64,000 bases of DNA from Liriodendron chinense. Lineage: Eukaryota; Streptophyta; Magnoliopsida; Magnoliales; Magnoliaceae. A program made the position numbers and the translations under genes. A model generated the notes under the pieces. The model made no database searches. It saw only the letters and a program-made list of their open reading frames with translations, and was not told the DNA's origin. Positions 1 through 10,642 of this stretch are shown in pieces. Each line of letters opens with the position of its first letter. Position 1 is the stretch's first letter. The stretch spans positions 744,001 through 808,000 of the forward strand of contig PVNU02004155.1 of the NCBI GenBank assembly GCA_003013855.2. Reading direction: 5' to 3'.

Positions 1-112
1 AACTTCAGTTTATCGCAAGCTACCAAATGAAGTGAAATCAAATCTCAATGTATACTCCCAACACCGATACAAAACTAGATTCTTGTCTAGTGTATAAGGT
101 GAAGTTCTAGTT

Positions 113-391
113 TGTATGTGTTAACGTATGGGTATGGGCCTATGGCCCTCTTGGTTTTGGTTATGGGCCTACGGCCCACAAGTTTCTTAGTGTTTTAAGT
201 CTTGGAACATGCTGGACATAAAGTTTAATATATAGGGGTATTTTTGTCCTATTTGTTTTTATTACTTTAATAAGGAAAGGCGGTGAGGACGTGACACCCT
301 AACCCATTCCTTTCTTCCTTCATCTTTTCTTCTCTCTTCTCTCTTCTTTTCTCTTTCTTTTTTCTCTTTTTCATCTCTATACCAATCTACA
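113..391 (+). mobile_element. Copia-type LTR (5' LTR, start approximate)
   Basis: The segment ends in CA immediately before a primer-binding-site-like stretch, TGGTAACAGAGCC at 392-404, which resembles the initiator-Met tRNA site of plant copia elements. The 5' border is uncertain; TG dinucleotides at 113 and 117 are both possible. It contains GGGCCTACGGCCCA-like palindromes and a pyrimidine-rich 3' third. No second LTR is seen in the window, so the element is broken. It lies in intron 5 of the C2/GRAM gene, in the opposite orientation. Confidence 0.5.
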
Positions 392-1130
392 TGGTAACAG
401 AGCCTGATTAGGAGTGGTTCAAGCCCCACAATCTTCTCCAATCCACCCTCAAGTTGTTGGATTTAATTTTGGGGATCTTTTAGAAACATAGGGACTGATC
501 AGGTTTTAAGGAAAGCAAGTTGTTGTTGTTGGTTTTTTATTTTGTGTGTGCAGAAAACATGTTATTTTCTGCATCGTTCTTCAAGCAAAAAGAAAACACC
601 TTAAAAAAAAAGGTAGAAGAAGAAGAAGAAGAAAAGGAGCGTAGACTCCTTGATGGATAATGAAAGCTTACTGGTTTTTCATGGGGTGATGTTTAAGGTT
701 ATTTTTTATGTAAGTTTCATTGAGTAGATGCAGTTTTTAGTTGAATATTCCTATCTGAAAAGTCGTATGTGATGTGGGAATGGTTTTAACATGAATTAGA
801 GTTATTCTGGGCCAAAAATAAAAAATTTGTGTCGTGCGATTTTGGACATATAGTTGTGTATGGATCTAGTGTTTAAAATTAGGGTTCTTCATTGGTGTTG
901 AAGTAAGTTTATTGTGGAATGTCTATAGAGCCCAAAAGTGTAGTTGGTGGTTCCTTGTCTCTTGGGGAAATGCAGGGTCCCTCCTTCAACGCATCAATAA
1001 CTTTTGTCAAGTTGAACGGGAAGAGTTTTCTTCTATGGGCCAAGTGTAGTTGAGGTTTTTCTCTTAACCCACAAAAAGGATCAATATTTCACAAATCCTA
1101 AACCGGAAGAATCTGATCCTTCAGTCGGCT
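392..1130 (+). pseudogene. Copia internal region with N-terminal gag remnant
   Basis: After the primer site comes about 500 bp of non-coding leader. At about 970-1130, two frames together read like the start of a plant copia gag (UBN2 type). KLNGKSFLLWAK is followed, after a frame change, by VEVFLLTHKKDQYF and then NPKPEESDP. A stop follows near 1130 and the similarity ends abruptly at LINE sequence. No capsid core, protease or polymerase remains. The interpretation rests on family recollection of the motif order. Confidence 0.5.
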
Positions 1131-1802
1131 AAGTTGGAGAGGACGGAAAAAGATAGGATCTTCTGGTCTACTTCTAGATCTAGGAAGTTTTCGGTTTGAT
1201 CTCTCCACTCTCTCATCTCCTCTCAGCCTTCTTCTTTGATCCCTGTCTCATCTGTTTCATCATTGGTTCTATGGGGCTCCTCCACGGGTCGCAACTTTCG
1301 TTTGGTTAGTGGGCTAGAAAAGAATTCTTATTATTGACAACCTCCAAAGAAGAGAAATAGTCCTCCCTAATATATGTCTCATGTGCATGGGTGATGAGGA
1401 AACGATCGACCATCTTTTTATTCACTGCCTTTTAGCCAAATCAATCTGGGACTATTTTCTTTCCTCATTGTATGTAGATTGTGTCATGCCAAAAATAGTG
1501 GAGGACTTGTTATGGGTGTGGCGTGGTGGTAGAATTGGTAAAGACCATCAGGTCTTATGGCATTTGCTCATTTTAGCAGTTTTTTGGGTCATATGGGGCT
1601 CTAGGAACGGGCGATGCTTTCGGAATGTGGAAGCGGGGGTGTTCGAGGTGATCTCTAATATCAAAAGGCTTGTGAAGGATTGGGTGGTCTATGTAAAGGC
1701 AACAGTGGCTGCCATTCCTTTCTAGCTGTTAGTGTTTGCTTCTTGGGGCTTGTATTCTTTCCTCGCTTTTCAAGCTTTTTAATAAATTTTCAGTTAAAAA
1801 AA
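1131..1802 (+). pseudogene. 5'-truncated LINE: 3' end with RT zinc-binding domain
   Basis: The reading from 1381 to 1725 contains CLMCMGDEETIDHLFIHC, the Cys/His signature of the plant LINE zf-RVT domain, followed by a typical WDYFLS...WVIWGSRNGRCF tail. Upstream, about 1135-1380, the same domain continues in broken frames (DRIFWSTSRSRKFSV). After the stop at 1723-1725 there is a short 3' UTR and an A-run at 1796-1802. The left junction cuts the copia gag directly, so a 5'-truncated LINE copy inserted into that copia element is the simplest reading. No target duplication was identified. Confidence 0.7.
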
Positions 1803-1803
1803 T

Positions 1804-1855
1804 TTGGGTTGGATTACAATTCCAACTACATGCATAGTGTAAATAAATAGCACCC
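1804..1855. repeat. Diverged third copy of the intron-5 donor segment
   Basis: About 52 bp read like positions 2235-2287 with roughly 42 of 50 matches by eye, including the shared core AAATAAATAGCACC. On the minus strand this core is the start of intron 5 of the C2/GRAM gene. It begins directly after the LINE A-run. Confidence 0.55.
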
Positions 1856-1954
1856 ACCATCGTAACAATAGTTTGGATCTCTGAACCATAAGCACCACTC
1901 GTACAAACAGAAAACCCATGCATATTATAGAAACACCCGAGCTGAGGCTCTCCT

Positions 1955-2055
1955 TTTCTTTTCTTTTTTGTCTTTTTTCTTTTCTTTTTTCTTTTTTTCA
2001 TTTTTGTCTTTTTTCTTCTTCTTTCTTTCTTTGCTTTTTTTTTTCTTTTTTGGAC
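1955..2055. repeat. T/C-rich low-complexity tract
   Basis: Almost pure pyrimidine on the plus strand. The lysine-rich reading on the other strand is a composition artefact. Confidence 0.7.
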
Positions 2056-2186
2056 AAATGAAATGAGCATTGTATAACAACCTCCTATATAAAGTCGAAA
2101 ATTTAAAGACTTTTGCACATTATACTATTGAAAGTCAATGATCTTAACTCTAAAAGCTTGTGGCCAAACTCAACCAATATAGCTAG

Positions 2187-2450
2187 TGACCTAAAACCAA
2201 CTACCCAACAACCTAGAAACAGAACCATTAATTATGATTTGGTTTACAATTCCAACAACATGCATATTGGAAATAAATAGCACCTGCAAAGGCAACTTGC
2301 GCTTCAAGTAGCATGAAATGACCTAAAACCAACTACCCAACAACCTAGAAACAGAACCATTAATTATGATTTGGTTTACAATTCCAACAACATGCATATT
2401 GGAAATAAATAGCACCTGCAAAGGCAACTTGCGCTTCAAGTAGCATGAAA
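2187..2450. repeat. Perfect 132-bp tandem duplication spanning a splice donor
   Basis: Copy 1 is 2187-2318 and copy 2 is 2319-2450; they look identical by eye. Copy 2 overlaps the last 35 bp of exon 5 of the minus-strand C2/GRAM gene plus its GT donor (2414-2415). Copy 1 therefore places a second copy of the exon end and donor (GT at 2282-2283) 132 bp downstream, inside intron 5. Confidence 0.9.
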
Positions 2451-2520
2451 AATCATTGATGAGAAATTCTTCTGGTGGCAACCCAAACAGCTTCTGAAAC
2501 GTCAAATTCCTGTGAGGTGA
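2416..2520 (-). CDS. Gene 1 exon 5: start of GRAM domain
   Basis: The exon encodes 35 residues including FQKLFGLPPEEFLINDF and CYLKRKLPLQ, the well-conserved entry into the GRAM domain of the plant C2/GRAM family. The acceptor is ...CTTCAG before TCACCTCAC and the donor GT lies at 2415-2414. Both borders are in phase 0, matching exon 4. In the family the next exon begins with GRLFLS or similar; no such sequence is found between 2415 and position 1. The exon's 3' end and donor are repeated downstream in a 132-bp tandem copy. Confidence 0.88.
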
Positions 2521-2610
2521 CTGAAGGTTTAACTGGAAAATGGAAGCTACACAGTTAGAGAAACAATAGAAGAATGTACAGGAACACCACGGTAATTATG
2601 ATCCATTTAC

Positions 2611-2894
2611 CTTCTGTCCAACTTCCTTCTCCATCTTCATTAAGTACTCTCTAATAGTTTCAACTCCTTTACTATTGTCTAGGAAAATTCGTAAGTGCAG
2701 CTTGGTCTGAGATACTTGTGCTAGTTTGCCTTCAAGGGGAACCCACATATCTGCCAGTTCTGCAGATGTGTGTTTTAGAAAATTGATCTCAGCATGCCCA
2801 AGAGAGCCACCCTGATCAAATGGACCATCAAAATCAAAAGCTTCCACATCCAAGACAGACGGCGGCTCTTCCATTGCATCGAACTCCAGAATTT
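2611..2894 (-). CDS. Gene 1 exon 4: second C2 domain, C-terminal part
   Basis: The exon encodes EILEFDAMEEPPSVLDVE, FDFDGPFDQGGSLGHAEINF and KLAQVSQTKLHLRIFL, ending EYLMKMEKEVGQK. These are the later beta strands and loops of the second C2 domain (acidic loop residues in DVEAFDFD) and the linker to GRAM. The acceptor is GCGCAG at the 2895 side, with a split Glu codon completed by exon 3. The donor GT is at 2610-2609 in phase 0. Introns 3 and 4 are only 100 and 90 bp, in contrast to the giant upstream introns. Confidence 0.9.
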
Positions 2895-2994
2895 CTGCGC
2901 ATGAATTCACTTGAAATTGATGATCACAAGGCAGACCAAACATCTTAAATACCCAAGTTTCCAAACAAAAGTACGCAGTAATTCAGAATGTTAC

Positions 2995-3177
2995 CATTCC
3001 ATTGAGGATTGTGAGTTTGAAGCTTGACAGAGCTTGTTCTAGTTTTGCCATTGCATGTGAAAACCACATAAGGGTCTGAAAACCCATCTGAATCTACAGA
3101 CACAAAATTCTCTCCTTCAATTAAAGCCACTGTAAGTAACCATCCATCACCTTGTGCTTTGACTCCATGATCACTAC
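2995..3177 (-). CDS. Gene 1 exon 3: second C2 domain, N-terminal part
   Basis: The exon encodes SDHGVKAQGDGWLLTVALIE, then GENFVSVDSDGFSDPYVVFT and CNGKTRTSSVKLQTHNPQWN. This is a type-I C2 entry with the Asp-containing first loop (DSDGFSDPYV). It starts two bases into a Gly codon, completed by the last base of exon 2, and ends one base into a Glu codon. The acceptor is TCCGTAG and the donor is GGTAAC at 2994. Exon 2 lies 16.6 kb away, yet the family-conserved RG-SDHGVKAQG junction is restored exactly, supporting this splice. Confidence 0.9.
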
Positions 3178-3403
3178 CTACGGACAAGGAGAGAATAGCA
3201 TCAAAAGTAACTAATACATACAACATTACCACTAGCAGTGTGTCAAAGGGCTAGGTCTGACCCAGCCCAACCCATTAATACTTAGTCAAACGCCATACAC
3301 CCAATCATCAATCCAAATTGTCAGCTCCTTGAACACCACTATTGATGGGCGATGACACAAAAAAACCACATCACATGGATCAAATGATACTAACCCTTTG
3401 ATT
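3178..3403 (-). other. Intron 2, acceptor-side flank and left copy of a 19-bp target duplication
   Basis: Original intron sequence between exon 3 and the LINE insertion. Positions 3385-3403 (TGATACTAACCCTTTGATT) recur at 18516-18534 and bracket the LINE-based nest. Confidence 0.8.
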
Positions 3404-3506
3404 TATTTATTTTTTTTTTTTTTTGGAGAGATAACGAAAATATATTATAAAAAAGCAACAAAAGAAACAAACAAAAGAGAGCCGATCTGCTGAGATAGTG
3501 AACTGA

Positions 3507-5004
3507 CTACAACACAAAAAAAGAGAGATTGCAATCCTTAAGCTTATCTGTTATGGCTGCCCATTCGATAATTAACATCCTCGCCCATTGGGAGATACAC
3601 TCCACCCCTTTACTTTCTCCTTTGAAACATATGCCATTTCTCTCTTCCCAAACAACCCACCACACCGCCAAAATACACATTCTCCATAGAATAGTCTTCT
3701 GCTTAGCCAATTTCATACCGTGCAAAGCCTTCAACAGATCACCCGCAGAGCAAGGAAAGCACCAAGCCACTTGAAACCGAGAAAGAAAGTCTGCCCACAC
3801 CCGGCTAATAAAGCTGCGATGAACAAAAAGGTGATCCACTGACTCCTCATTTCTCATACAACATAAACACATATTAGGAATGATCATTCCCCTCTTTTGC
3901 AAGTTGTCCACCGTTAATACTTTCTCATTCCTGACCAGCCAACCAAATGCTGCAAACTTTGGCGGAACTTGGTAGTGCCAAACATGCTCTGTCTTAACCT
4001 CTCTACTCGGGCTATTACCTCTATTGAGAAAGGCATAGAAAGACTTAACTGTGAAAACGCTAGCTTTGTCTAGCCTCCAAAATAGACTATCCGAGGAGGA
4101 AGGATCCGGCCGATAGAGATGTATGCAGTTGAGAAGCGCCACAAATTCTTCAACCTCTGCATCCCTAAGAAATCTTCTGCAAGGAGGTTCCCACACCACT
4201 TCTCTCCTCACAAAAGAGATGCAATCAGCTACGACGATGGACCGATTGGAGGTGATACAAAAAATATGAGGAAAATCCACCTTTAACGGAGCATCTCCCG
4301 CCCAAATATCCTCCCAAAACCGAGTTCTCTTGCCATTTCCTATTACAAAACTGACACCTTTCAAAACTTCCGCCTTTGTGAGAGCACCCGTCTCCAAATA
4401 GCTGAGGATCTGTACTCTGAAGACTCACGAGTCCACCAACTTCCCTCTGAAACGCCTTACTTACTTTTAATATTCTTATTCCAAAGCGCATCCTCCTTTG
4501 TTCCCAACCTCCAGATCCACTTTCCTATAAGGGCCCAATTCATAACTTTGAGGTCTTTAATGCCATTCACTCCTTGAAAATGCTTACACCCATCTTCCAA
4601 TCCATCAAGTGAAACTTCTTTCTATCTTCCATCTCGTGCCATGGAAAATCACGCCTAAGTTTCTCAATATCATTTAACACCAACCCTGGGCATTTGAAAA
4701 CCAACATGAGATAAAGAGGAAGATTCGATAGAGCAACCTTGATAAGGGTGATGCGCCCACCAAAAGAGAGGTATCTACAGTTCCATCTTGACAGGTATTT
4801 CTAAAACCTTTCAACCACCTTTATCCACATCGTCTTTGAAGGATTCCCAATACACAAAGGAAGCCCGACAAAAGTTGTCAGAAGTGAGCCCTTCGCACAC
4901 CGAAAAATTTCAGCCAGCTCCCCTAGTTCATCCTCCTCCAAGTTCACCCCTAGCATCTTACTCTTATCCAAATTAACTTTTGAACCCGAAACTCCTTCAA
5001 ACCA
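3507..5004 (-). pseudogene. LINE ORF2 C-terminal region: RT thumb and zf-RVT
   Basis: From 4397 to 3507 one long frame carries FVIGNGKRTRFWEDIW, HVWHYQVPPKFAAFGWLV and CLCCMRNEESVDHLFVHRSF, then WWVVWEERNGICF. This is the standard plant LINE zinc-binding C terminus; the second His/Cys position of the motif reads HRS rather than HCS or HCP. Between 4500 and 5004 the expected connecting segment is present only in broken frames. Confidence 0.85.
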
Positions 5005-5935
5005 TCAAATAATAGTGCACAATTTGTTCACTTTATTCGGCTCCACCTCGCAAAACAATAACGTATCATCCGCGAACTGGATGTGGGATATGGGATAGTC
5101 CATCTCTCCCACTTTGAACCTAGTAAACAGACTTTCTTGTTGCCCTCTTCTCAACATAATAGACAAAGCTTCCACCACAATAACAAAGAGAAACGGAGAA
5201 AGCAGATCCCCTTGACGCAAACCCCTGGAACTTTTGAAGAAACCTTTCGGGGCACCATTCAACAGAATAGAGAAGTGTGTCGATCCCACGCATTCCCCTA
5301 TGCATCTTCTCCATTTCTGGCCAAAGCCGAACCGATGAAGCATATATTGGAGAAATCCCTAATCAACATGATCGGAAGCCTTTCCAGATCCAACTTGCAC
5401 ACTACGCCTTTGGACCTCAACTTGTACTTCGAGTCCAAGCATTCATTAACAATAAGAGCACTATCAATAATTTGTCTTCCTGGGATAAAAGCACTTTGAT
5501 TATTCGATATAATCTTTCCCAGGACCCCTTTTAAACGAGAAGCCAACACCTTAGCCAAAATCTTGTAAGGGCCACCAATTAAGCTTATCAGTCTGAAGTC
5601 CTTGAGCGTTTCAGCTCCTTGAATCTTCGGAATCAAAGCAATGAAGGAGGCACCTAAATCTTTCGAAAGGCGGCCCCTACTATGAAATTCGTTCAAGAAC
5701 GCCATCACATCTCGTTCATGGGTTTCCCAAAAAACCTAAAAGAACTTCAACGGAAACCCATTCGAACCCGGAGCTCTGCCACCTCCCAAGTTGTCAACGG
5801 CCCTCTTGACCTCTTCAACGGAAAAGGGAGATTCCAAGGCAGACACTTCTTTGGCAGAGAACCTCTTGAAATGCAACATATCAAGATTAGGCCTATTCCA
5901 CCTTTCTCCCTAAAGCAAATCGGCAAAGAAACTAA
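5005..5935 (-). pseudogene. LINE ORF2 reverse transcriptase core
   Basis: Two overlapping frames supply the core. SFIALIPKIQGAETLKDFRL, ISNNQSAFIPGRQIIDSALI and VCKLDLE come from 5708-5298. APKGFFKSSRGLRQGDLLSP and ISHIQFADDTLLFCE come from 5343-5005. FADD is the catalytic box, here intact. A frame change separates the fingers from the palm. At 5935 the frame is interrupted by a MITE and resumes beyond 6584. Confidence 0.88.
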
Positions 5936-6581
5936 TGGCCCGTTTGGCACCCTGGATTCCAGGAGAAAGTGAGGGAAAGGAGGAGAAACTGGTTGCTTTA
6001 TTATGTTTGGCACCATGGATTTGAAGAGAAGTGGATTTGAGTGGAATCCAGGAGAACTCAAAAAGGCACTTTTAGCCCTTTTTCAAATCCTCAAAAAAAG
6101 GTGGGATTTGAGGAGAAATCCTTCCCAACGTGGGACCCTCCATAATATGTCCCTAACTATGGGACCCAACATGATGTACATTTTCCATCCAACTTGTTGA
6201 TAAGGTCACAAGGACCGGGATGAAGGGACCACACAAATTTCAGTTTAATCGAAGACTTTTGTGCATCATAAAGGTCTCACTCTCCATTTTTTCTTGTTTT
6301 ATGGTCCACTTTAGATGTGGATTTGCTTTATTTTTTGGATCTTGGCATAAAATGATATGTAAAAATGGATGAATGGCATGGATTTAAACATCGAGGCTAA
6401 TACGGTAGGCATACGGTGGGATTAAAATTTACACCGTCCATTCCTTCATGTTTGATTTCTCTCAAATCTTGGCTGCCAAACAGAAAATCTGGAATTGATA
6501 AGAAGTGGAATCGGTGAGAATTCATATCATGGAATCCACTTCTCCTCACTTCTCCTCAAATCCATGGTGCCAAACGGGCCA
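5936..6581. mobile_element. MITE, PIF/Harbinger-like, inside the LINE RT
   Basis: The terminal inverted repeats are TGGCCCGTTTGGCACC at the left and GGTGCCAAACGGGCCA at the right. The target duplication is TAA (5933-5935 and 6582-6584), as expected for PIF/Harbinger. The subterminal regions are also inverted (GGATTCCA...TGGAATCC). The interior contains fragments of the window-wide hairpin core (TTTCCATCCAACTTGTTGATAAG at 6180 onward and its neighbours). It has no coding capacity. Confidence 0.88.
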
Positions 6582-6584
6582 TAA

Positions 6585-7744
6585 CAACCTCTTCTGACAA
6601 TCTTTGTTTATCTTCGATCCTTATTCCATTAACCACAAGGCTGCTAATCATGTTGCTCCTTGCCCTCGCACTAGCCAAGCTGTGAAAAAATCTAGTGTTT
6701 TTGTCTCCTTCTTTGACCTACCTAGTTCTCGCTCTTTGCCTCCACTTTACTTCATCTTCAAAGACCCTTGTCAAGTAGTTTTGGATCAATTGCACCCTCC
6801 TAGACAAATCTTTTGTCAACAAGTTGCCACCTTCTGCTTTTTCATCAATCACTACTAGCTCTGAAAGCATCTCATTCGTTTCCCGCTCTCTGTTTCCCAA
6901 ACAAGCTTCCTTCCACGACTTGATTATGTTTTTAGGAGGCTCAACTTGTTGCCCAACCTCAACCCTACAAAACCTTCTACCTCAAAGCTAGCCCCCCATT
7001 CCTTAACGAGTTGAGGAAAGTCGTCGATCTTCAGCCCCTAAGTCTCAAATCTGAACGGTTTCAGGGCCCCAGTTCTCTTCGTCCATCGTCAACAGCACTG
7101 ACGTGTGATCTAGCGTGGGTTTCGGAAGAATGGACTGCGAGACAAGGGGAAATTCTTCTATCCACTCTGGCAAAACCAAAAATGTATACAACCGAGACAT
7201 TGCCAATTGAGCCCTCCGTTAGACCATGTGAATCTAGCCCCCGACAACGGTAGATCCACCAGCTCATGCTGATCTATCCAATCTAAGAACACTCACATTC
7301 CAGCAGTGATCCTACCTCCATTAATCTTCTCCTCAACAAACCGAGTAATATTAAAGTCCCCTCTGATACGCCAAGGCCCTTGAAAATTGATTCTCGACGC
7401 ATTCAGTTCCTCCCAAGTCCCAGCAATCTTTTCTTCTAGATTCATCATTTGGACCATAGATAGAGGTAAAAAGGCAGCAAAAACCAAACAAGACCTCTTT
7501 GAGAATGACCGATGTAGAAAATTCTCCTTTCCAAGAATTCTCCGACGACCACCTAGAAGACTTCCACGCTACCAACACCCCTCCCGACATGACAATGGCA
7601 TCAAGAGCTGTTCCTTCTAAAGGGTGTCCAAGAGTTTATCACAAAAATTGGGAACCTTCATCTATTGAAAACAAATCACCTCAACTTTGCTTCTCCCACA
7701 CACATCTTTGATCAGCATTCTCTTATCTTTCGACCCTATCCCAA
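6585..7744 (-). pseudogene. LINE ORF2 endonuclease and RT-proximal region
   Basis: Fragments in the expected order are KRMLIKDVCGRSKVEVICFQ (EEP endonuclease N-terminal part, 7740-7660), SGGVLVAW and SIYGPND (7590-7430), WRIRGDFNITRF (7400-7340), and the linker KVFEDEVKWRQRARTR or similar (6780-6718). Stops and frame changes are frequent. The first residues of the endonuclease are missing: the frame runs straight into gypsy integrase sequence at about 7745. Confidence 0.8.
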
Positions 7745-8681
7745 TTCTTTGCAATACTTTGAATGGTCCAGCACTGCGCGCTTGTAATTTCTTAGCAGTG
7801 CCCTGTGAGAACCACTCCGGCCTTATCCTCACCATTTCATAGTCTCGTTCCTAAAAGTCTTGAGATCTACGATGAGAGTCAGCTGGACATTTATAATTGT
7901 CATTGCTTCTATTAATCCGTTGTCTAATATATGTATGCAATTCATGAATGTGTCATGCAAATGCATTGGCTGACTCTGAAGACCTTTGGGTGACAGACAT
8001 GGGTGAAACTAAAGGATGCTCTAAAAAAGCAATGGACTGGAAATAAGCAAACCTATGAAAATAAACAATCCTATGATCTAAAACTTGGAAAACTGAAACA
8101 AAAGGACACTTCTCATAGGTGACACATAATTTCTCATTATAAGTATTATAAACAAGGATGATGTTCAAGTACCCCAACACTTGAGAACACATGCTATTGA
8201 TACCAAGTCTTAAGCAGATCTTGGCATCAGCCATTATGTCCAAAATGTCATCAAGATGCGGGATAGGGACTCTGACCATCATATCCACCATGAAGTGAAT
8301 CGTCGCAAGGTGGCGTGACACTTGACTGAGGCTTTGTGGACGGCCAGTATATGCTCACATATGCACCATATGCCATTTTTTTAAAGTAAAAAGGGTAGGC
8401 ATGGCACACAAAACAAAACTCCAACTTAAACTTTCCTTATTGAATTCTTCCCCGAGAAGTTTATCAAATTGACACTGCATTTCTATATTTTTTGTGGGGT
8501 TTACCTGGTATGAAGGAAAGCTTGACAAGATTGATCCAGGGACAAGATCGATTGTGTGTTGAATGTCCCATTTGGGTGAAAATTTATCCCATAAATCATC
8601 TGGTGGGATATCACAAGTCATGTGAGTGTCTACCATCATATCCTCACTTGTCTCTTCTTCAATTTCATTTGTATTCACCAC
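7745..8681 (-). pseudogene. Gypsy pol relic (RT start fused to integrase end)
   Basis: From 8681 the frame reads WDIQHTIDLVPGS, a conserved gypsy RT entry, then TLKKW. Next come VPIPHLDDILDIMADAKI (8280-8220) and broken remnants. From about 7960 the sequence jumps to integrase C-terminal text: HELHTYIRQRINRS, RDYEMVRIRPEWFSQGTAKK and LQARSAGPFKVLQRIG. The palm motifs and the integrase DDE core are absent, so this is an internal deletion derivative. Confidence 0.8.
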
Positions 8682-8696
8682 GGTAAGAGACGTAGA

Positions 8697-8894
8697 TTAG
8701 GAGACTGCATCAATCAAATAACATATGAAACCTAGAAGTAGTGCGGTCTCAAACTCTTCGACCTTTTCATCACTAGCACACACTTCTGTATCAACAAAGA
8801 TAATAAGTGATACCTCAATTTCTTCCATTTCCTCACTACTGACGCTAGGCACGTACTCTTCCACTTCATAAACAACCTGATTGGATTTTTCCAA
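8697..8894 (-). pseudogene. Gypsy gag-pol spacer
   Basis: A 65-codon acidic reading (VYEVEEYVPSVSSEEMEEIE) between gag and the RT remnant, in the position of the gag-protease linker. No zinc knuckle and no DSG protease motif were seen here. Confidence 0.45.
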
Positions 8895-8949
8895 CTAACC
8901 ATTCACCAAGGTATTATCTCGCTTCCAAAAAAATATAATTGGTGCTAAA

Positions 8950-9420
8950 CTACTCAAATTGTTCATAAGCCGAGATTTCCTTAATGATGAATTGGACCAC
9001 TTTACAAGGAGGGGACCATATTGGTTCTGTGTTTGGACGGGAAGGTGGGGCAACTCTCTTCTGAGGCAAGGGCTTTTGACGATAAGAGATAGGAAGATAT
9101 TTTTCTTTCAAACGCTCTTTCATCTCATCCCATTGTGAGATCGGGGCTCTCCCAATTCTATCAATTCGTCGCTCCAAATCTGTCCAAAACGACTTGGCTT
9201 GGCCCTCCAATTTCCACTTGGCAAACCTTACTCGACTGTAATTTGACATATCATACCAATAAAAAAAATAGTCCAAGTCTTCAAGCCAATCAAGGAATGT
9301 TTGTGGGTCCATGTGACCATTAAAGTAAGTCAACTCATTGGAGTTCGGCTTTCCATTGGGTCTCAACGGCCACACGACAACATTTAATGGCCCTGAAGAT
9401 CTCAAACGCCTATACTCCAT
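8950..9420 (-). pseudogene. Gypsy gag (retrotrans_gag domain)
   Basis: Open for 156 codons. It contains NELTYFNGHMDPQTFLDWLE, VRFAKWKLEGQAKSFWTDLE and WDEMKERLKEKYLPISYRQ, the classical helices of the plant gypsy retrotrans_gag domain. It ends shortly after the domain, with no zinc knuckle. It lies downstream of the primer site at 9658-9672, as expected. Confidence 0.9.
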
Positions 9421-9672
9421 TCACTATGGGGAGACTCTATGGACTAGGTGACTCACAATATGAATGTAATGAATTTAAACTACAATGAACTGACACTAAT
9501 TAATTCTAGATGATGCAACTCAACTCTGGAAATTTTCCAAATTAGGAAACTTTCTAAAATTGGAAACTTTCTAAATTTGGAAATTACCTAAACCAGACCT
9601 AAAAATAAAAACCTTAATTTGGTAACTCGATCTAAACATAACCATGCAAAGCCTATTCTCTGATACCAAATT

Positions 9673-10637
9673 TGACGCAGGACGGCCTAATTATGATGCA
9701 TGCTCGTGAACACATATAATCCAGCGGAAATAAAAGACAATAATAATCTAAAAATTCAACATCAACCATCATAAACTAAGAAAACCACAAAGAGACATGC
9801 AATGAAACGGGCCATCATCACAACCACGAAGTAAGAAATTCAAATAATGCATAGGTTGGATCCAGCGAGGGATGGAAACCTCCTGATCTTGCATAGTCAT
9901 ACCCAAATATCTAATGTGAATCACTAGTCCGAGAGATCAAGGATATTCTCGGATTAGGGATTTAAAAATCTGAGAAATTGAGATTTTGATTCGATTCTCA
10001 AATTTAGGATTCAAAGATTGGGGATAATGGAGATAGAGAGAGAAGGAAGAAGAACTTACCTTAAAGGAATGTTGGAAGGGCATAAGAAGCAAGGAGAAGA
10101 AGAGGATTGGAGAAGAAAATGAAGTTCCAAGAGAGAGAGGAGGAAGATGAGCCACCAAGCTTTTCTTAATTAATAATCAATAACTAATGAAAAAGGTTTA
10201 GGGCAACACCCTTATAAAATTCGAAATTAGCATAATTACCAAAATACCTCTACTAACAAAATTCAAAAAAAAGACGTTCGCACGAAAAAACGTGCACACA
10301 CTGACCTAAAACTCAAATAAATAAAAGGTGCATATAATAAACGCAAATCTAAGATTCCTGATGGCCTCCAATGATGGCACGATGAAAGTAGGCCACGACG
10401 AACAAACGGTCTAATCACATCGTCATCGCGATCCAACGGTCTGATCATCTCCTTCAAGCAACTTACACATTTTCCCAAGGTGGGGTCCTCTCAAATGTCT
10501 CGGATTACATGTGTAAGGTCTTTGATGCTCCTCAAATCGTCACGAACGATCCAGGCCCATCATCATCGAGTCATAAAGATATAGGTGTCACTCGCCTCCT
10601 ACGCTAATAAACCCTAAAGGGCCTGATGTCCGCATCA
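9673..10637 (-). repeat. Gypsy LTR, family A copy 1 (965 bp)
   Basis: On the minus strand it begins TGATGCGGACATCAGG and ends CCTGCGTCA, directly before a TGGTATCAGAG primer site. Two more copies exist in the window: 12281-18487 (plus orientation, split) and 58175-59048 (minus orientation). It contains a purine-rich stretch at about 10035-10150, which is CT-rich on the element strand. Confidence 0.88.
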
Positions 10638-10642
10638 CTGCC

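Larger units (their letters stand above)
7745..10637 (-). mobile_element. Ty3/gypsy element, 3' end deleted, inside the LINE
   Basis: The minus-strand order is: LTR 10637-9673, primer site 9672-9658 (TTTGGTATCAGAGAATAGG, reverse complement of the plus strand), gag, spacer, the first part of reverse transcriptase, then directly the C-terminal part of integrase. Most of RT, RNase H and the integrase core are deleted, and there is no 3' LTR. The element inserted between LINE ORF1 and ORF2. CTGCC at 10638-10642 would be the target duplication, but its partner was lost with the 3' end. Confidence 0.8.

Noticed and set aside
1729..2118. Lysine-rich minus-strand reading frame
   Set aside because: It is generated by the T/C-rich tract 1955-2055; no homology and no context of a gene.
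5083..5972. Plus-strand frames opposite the LINE reverse transcriptase
   Set aside because: Antisense shadows of the minus-strand ORF2; no independent similarity.
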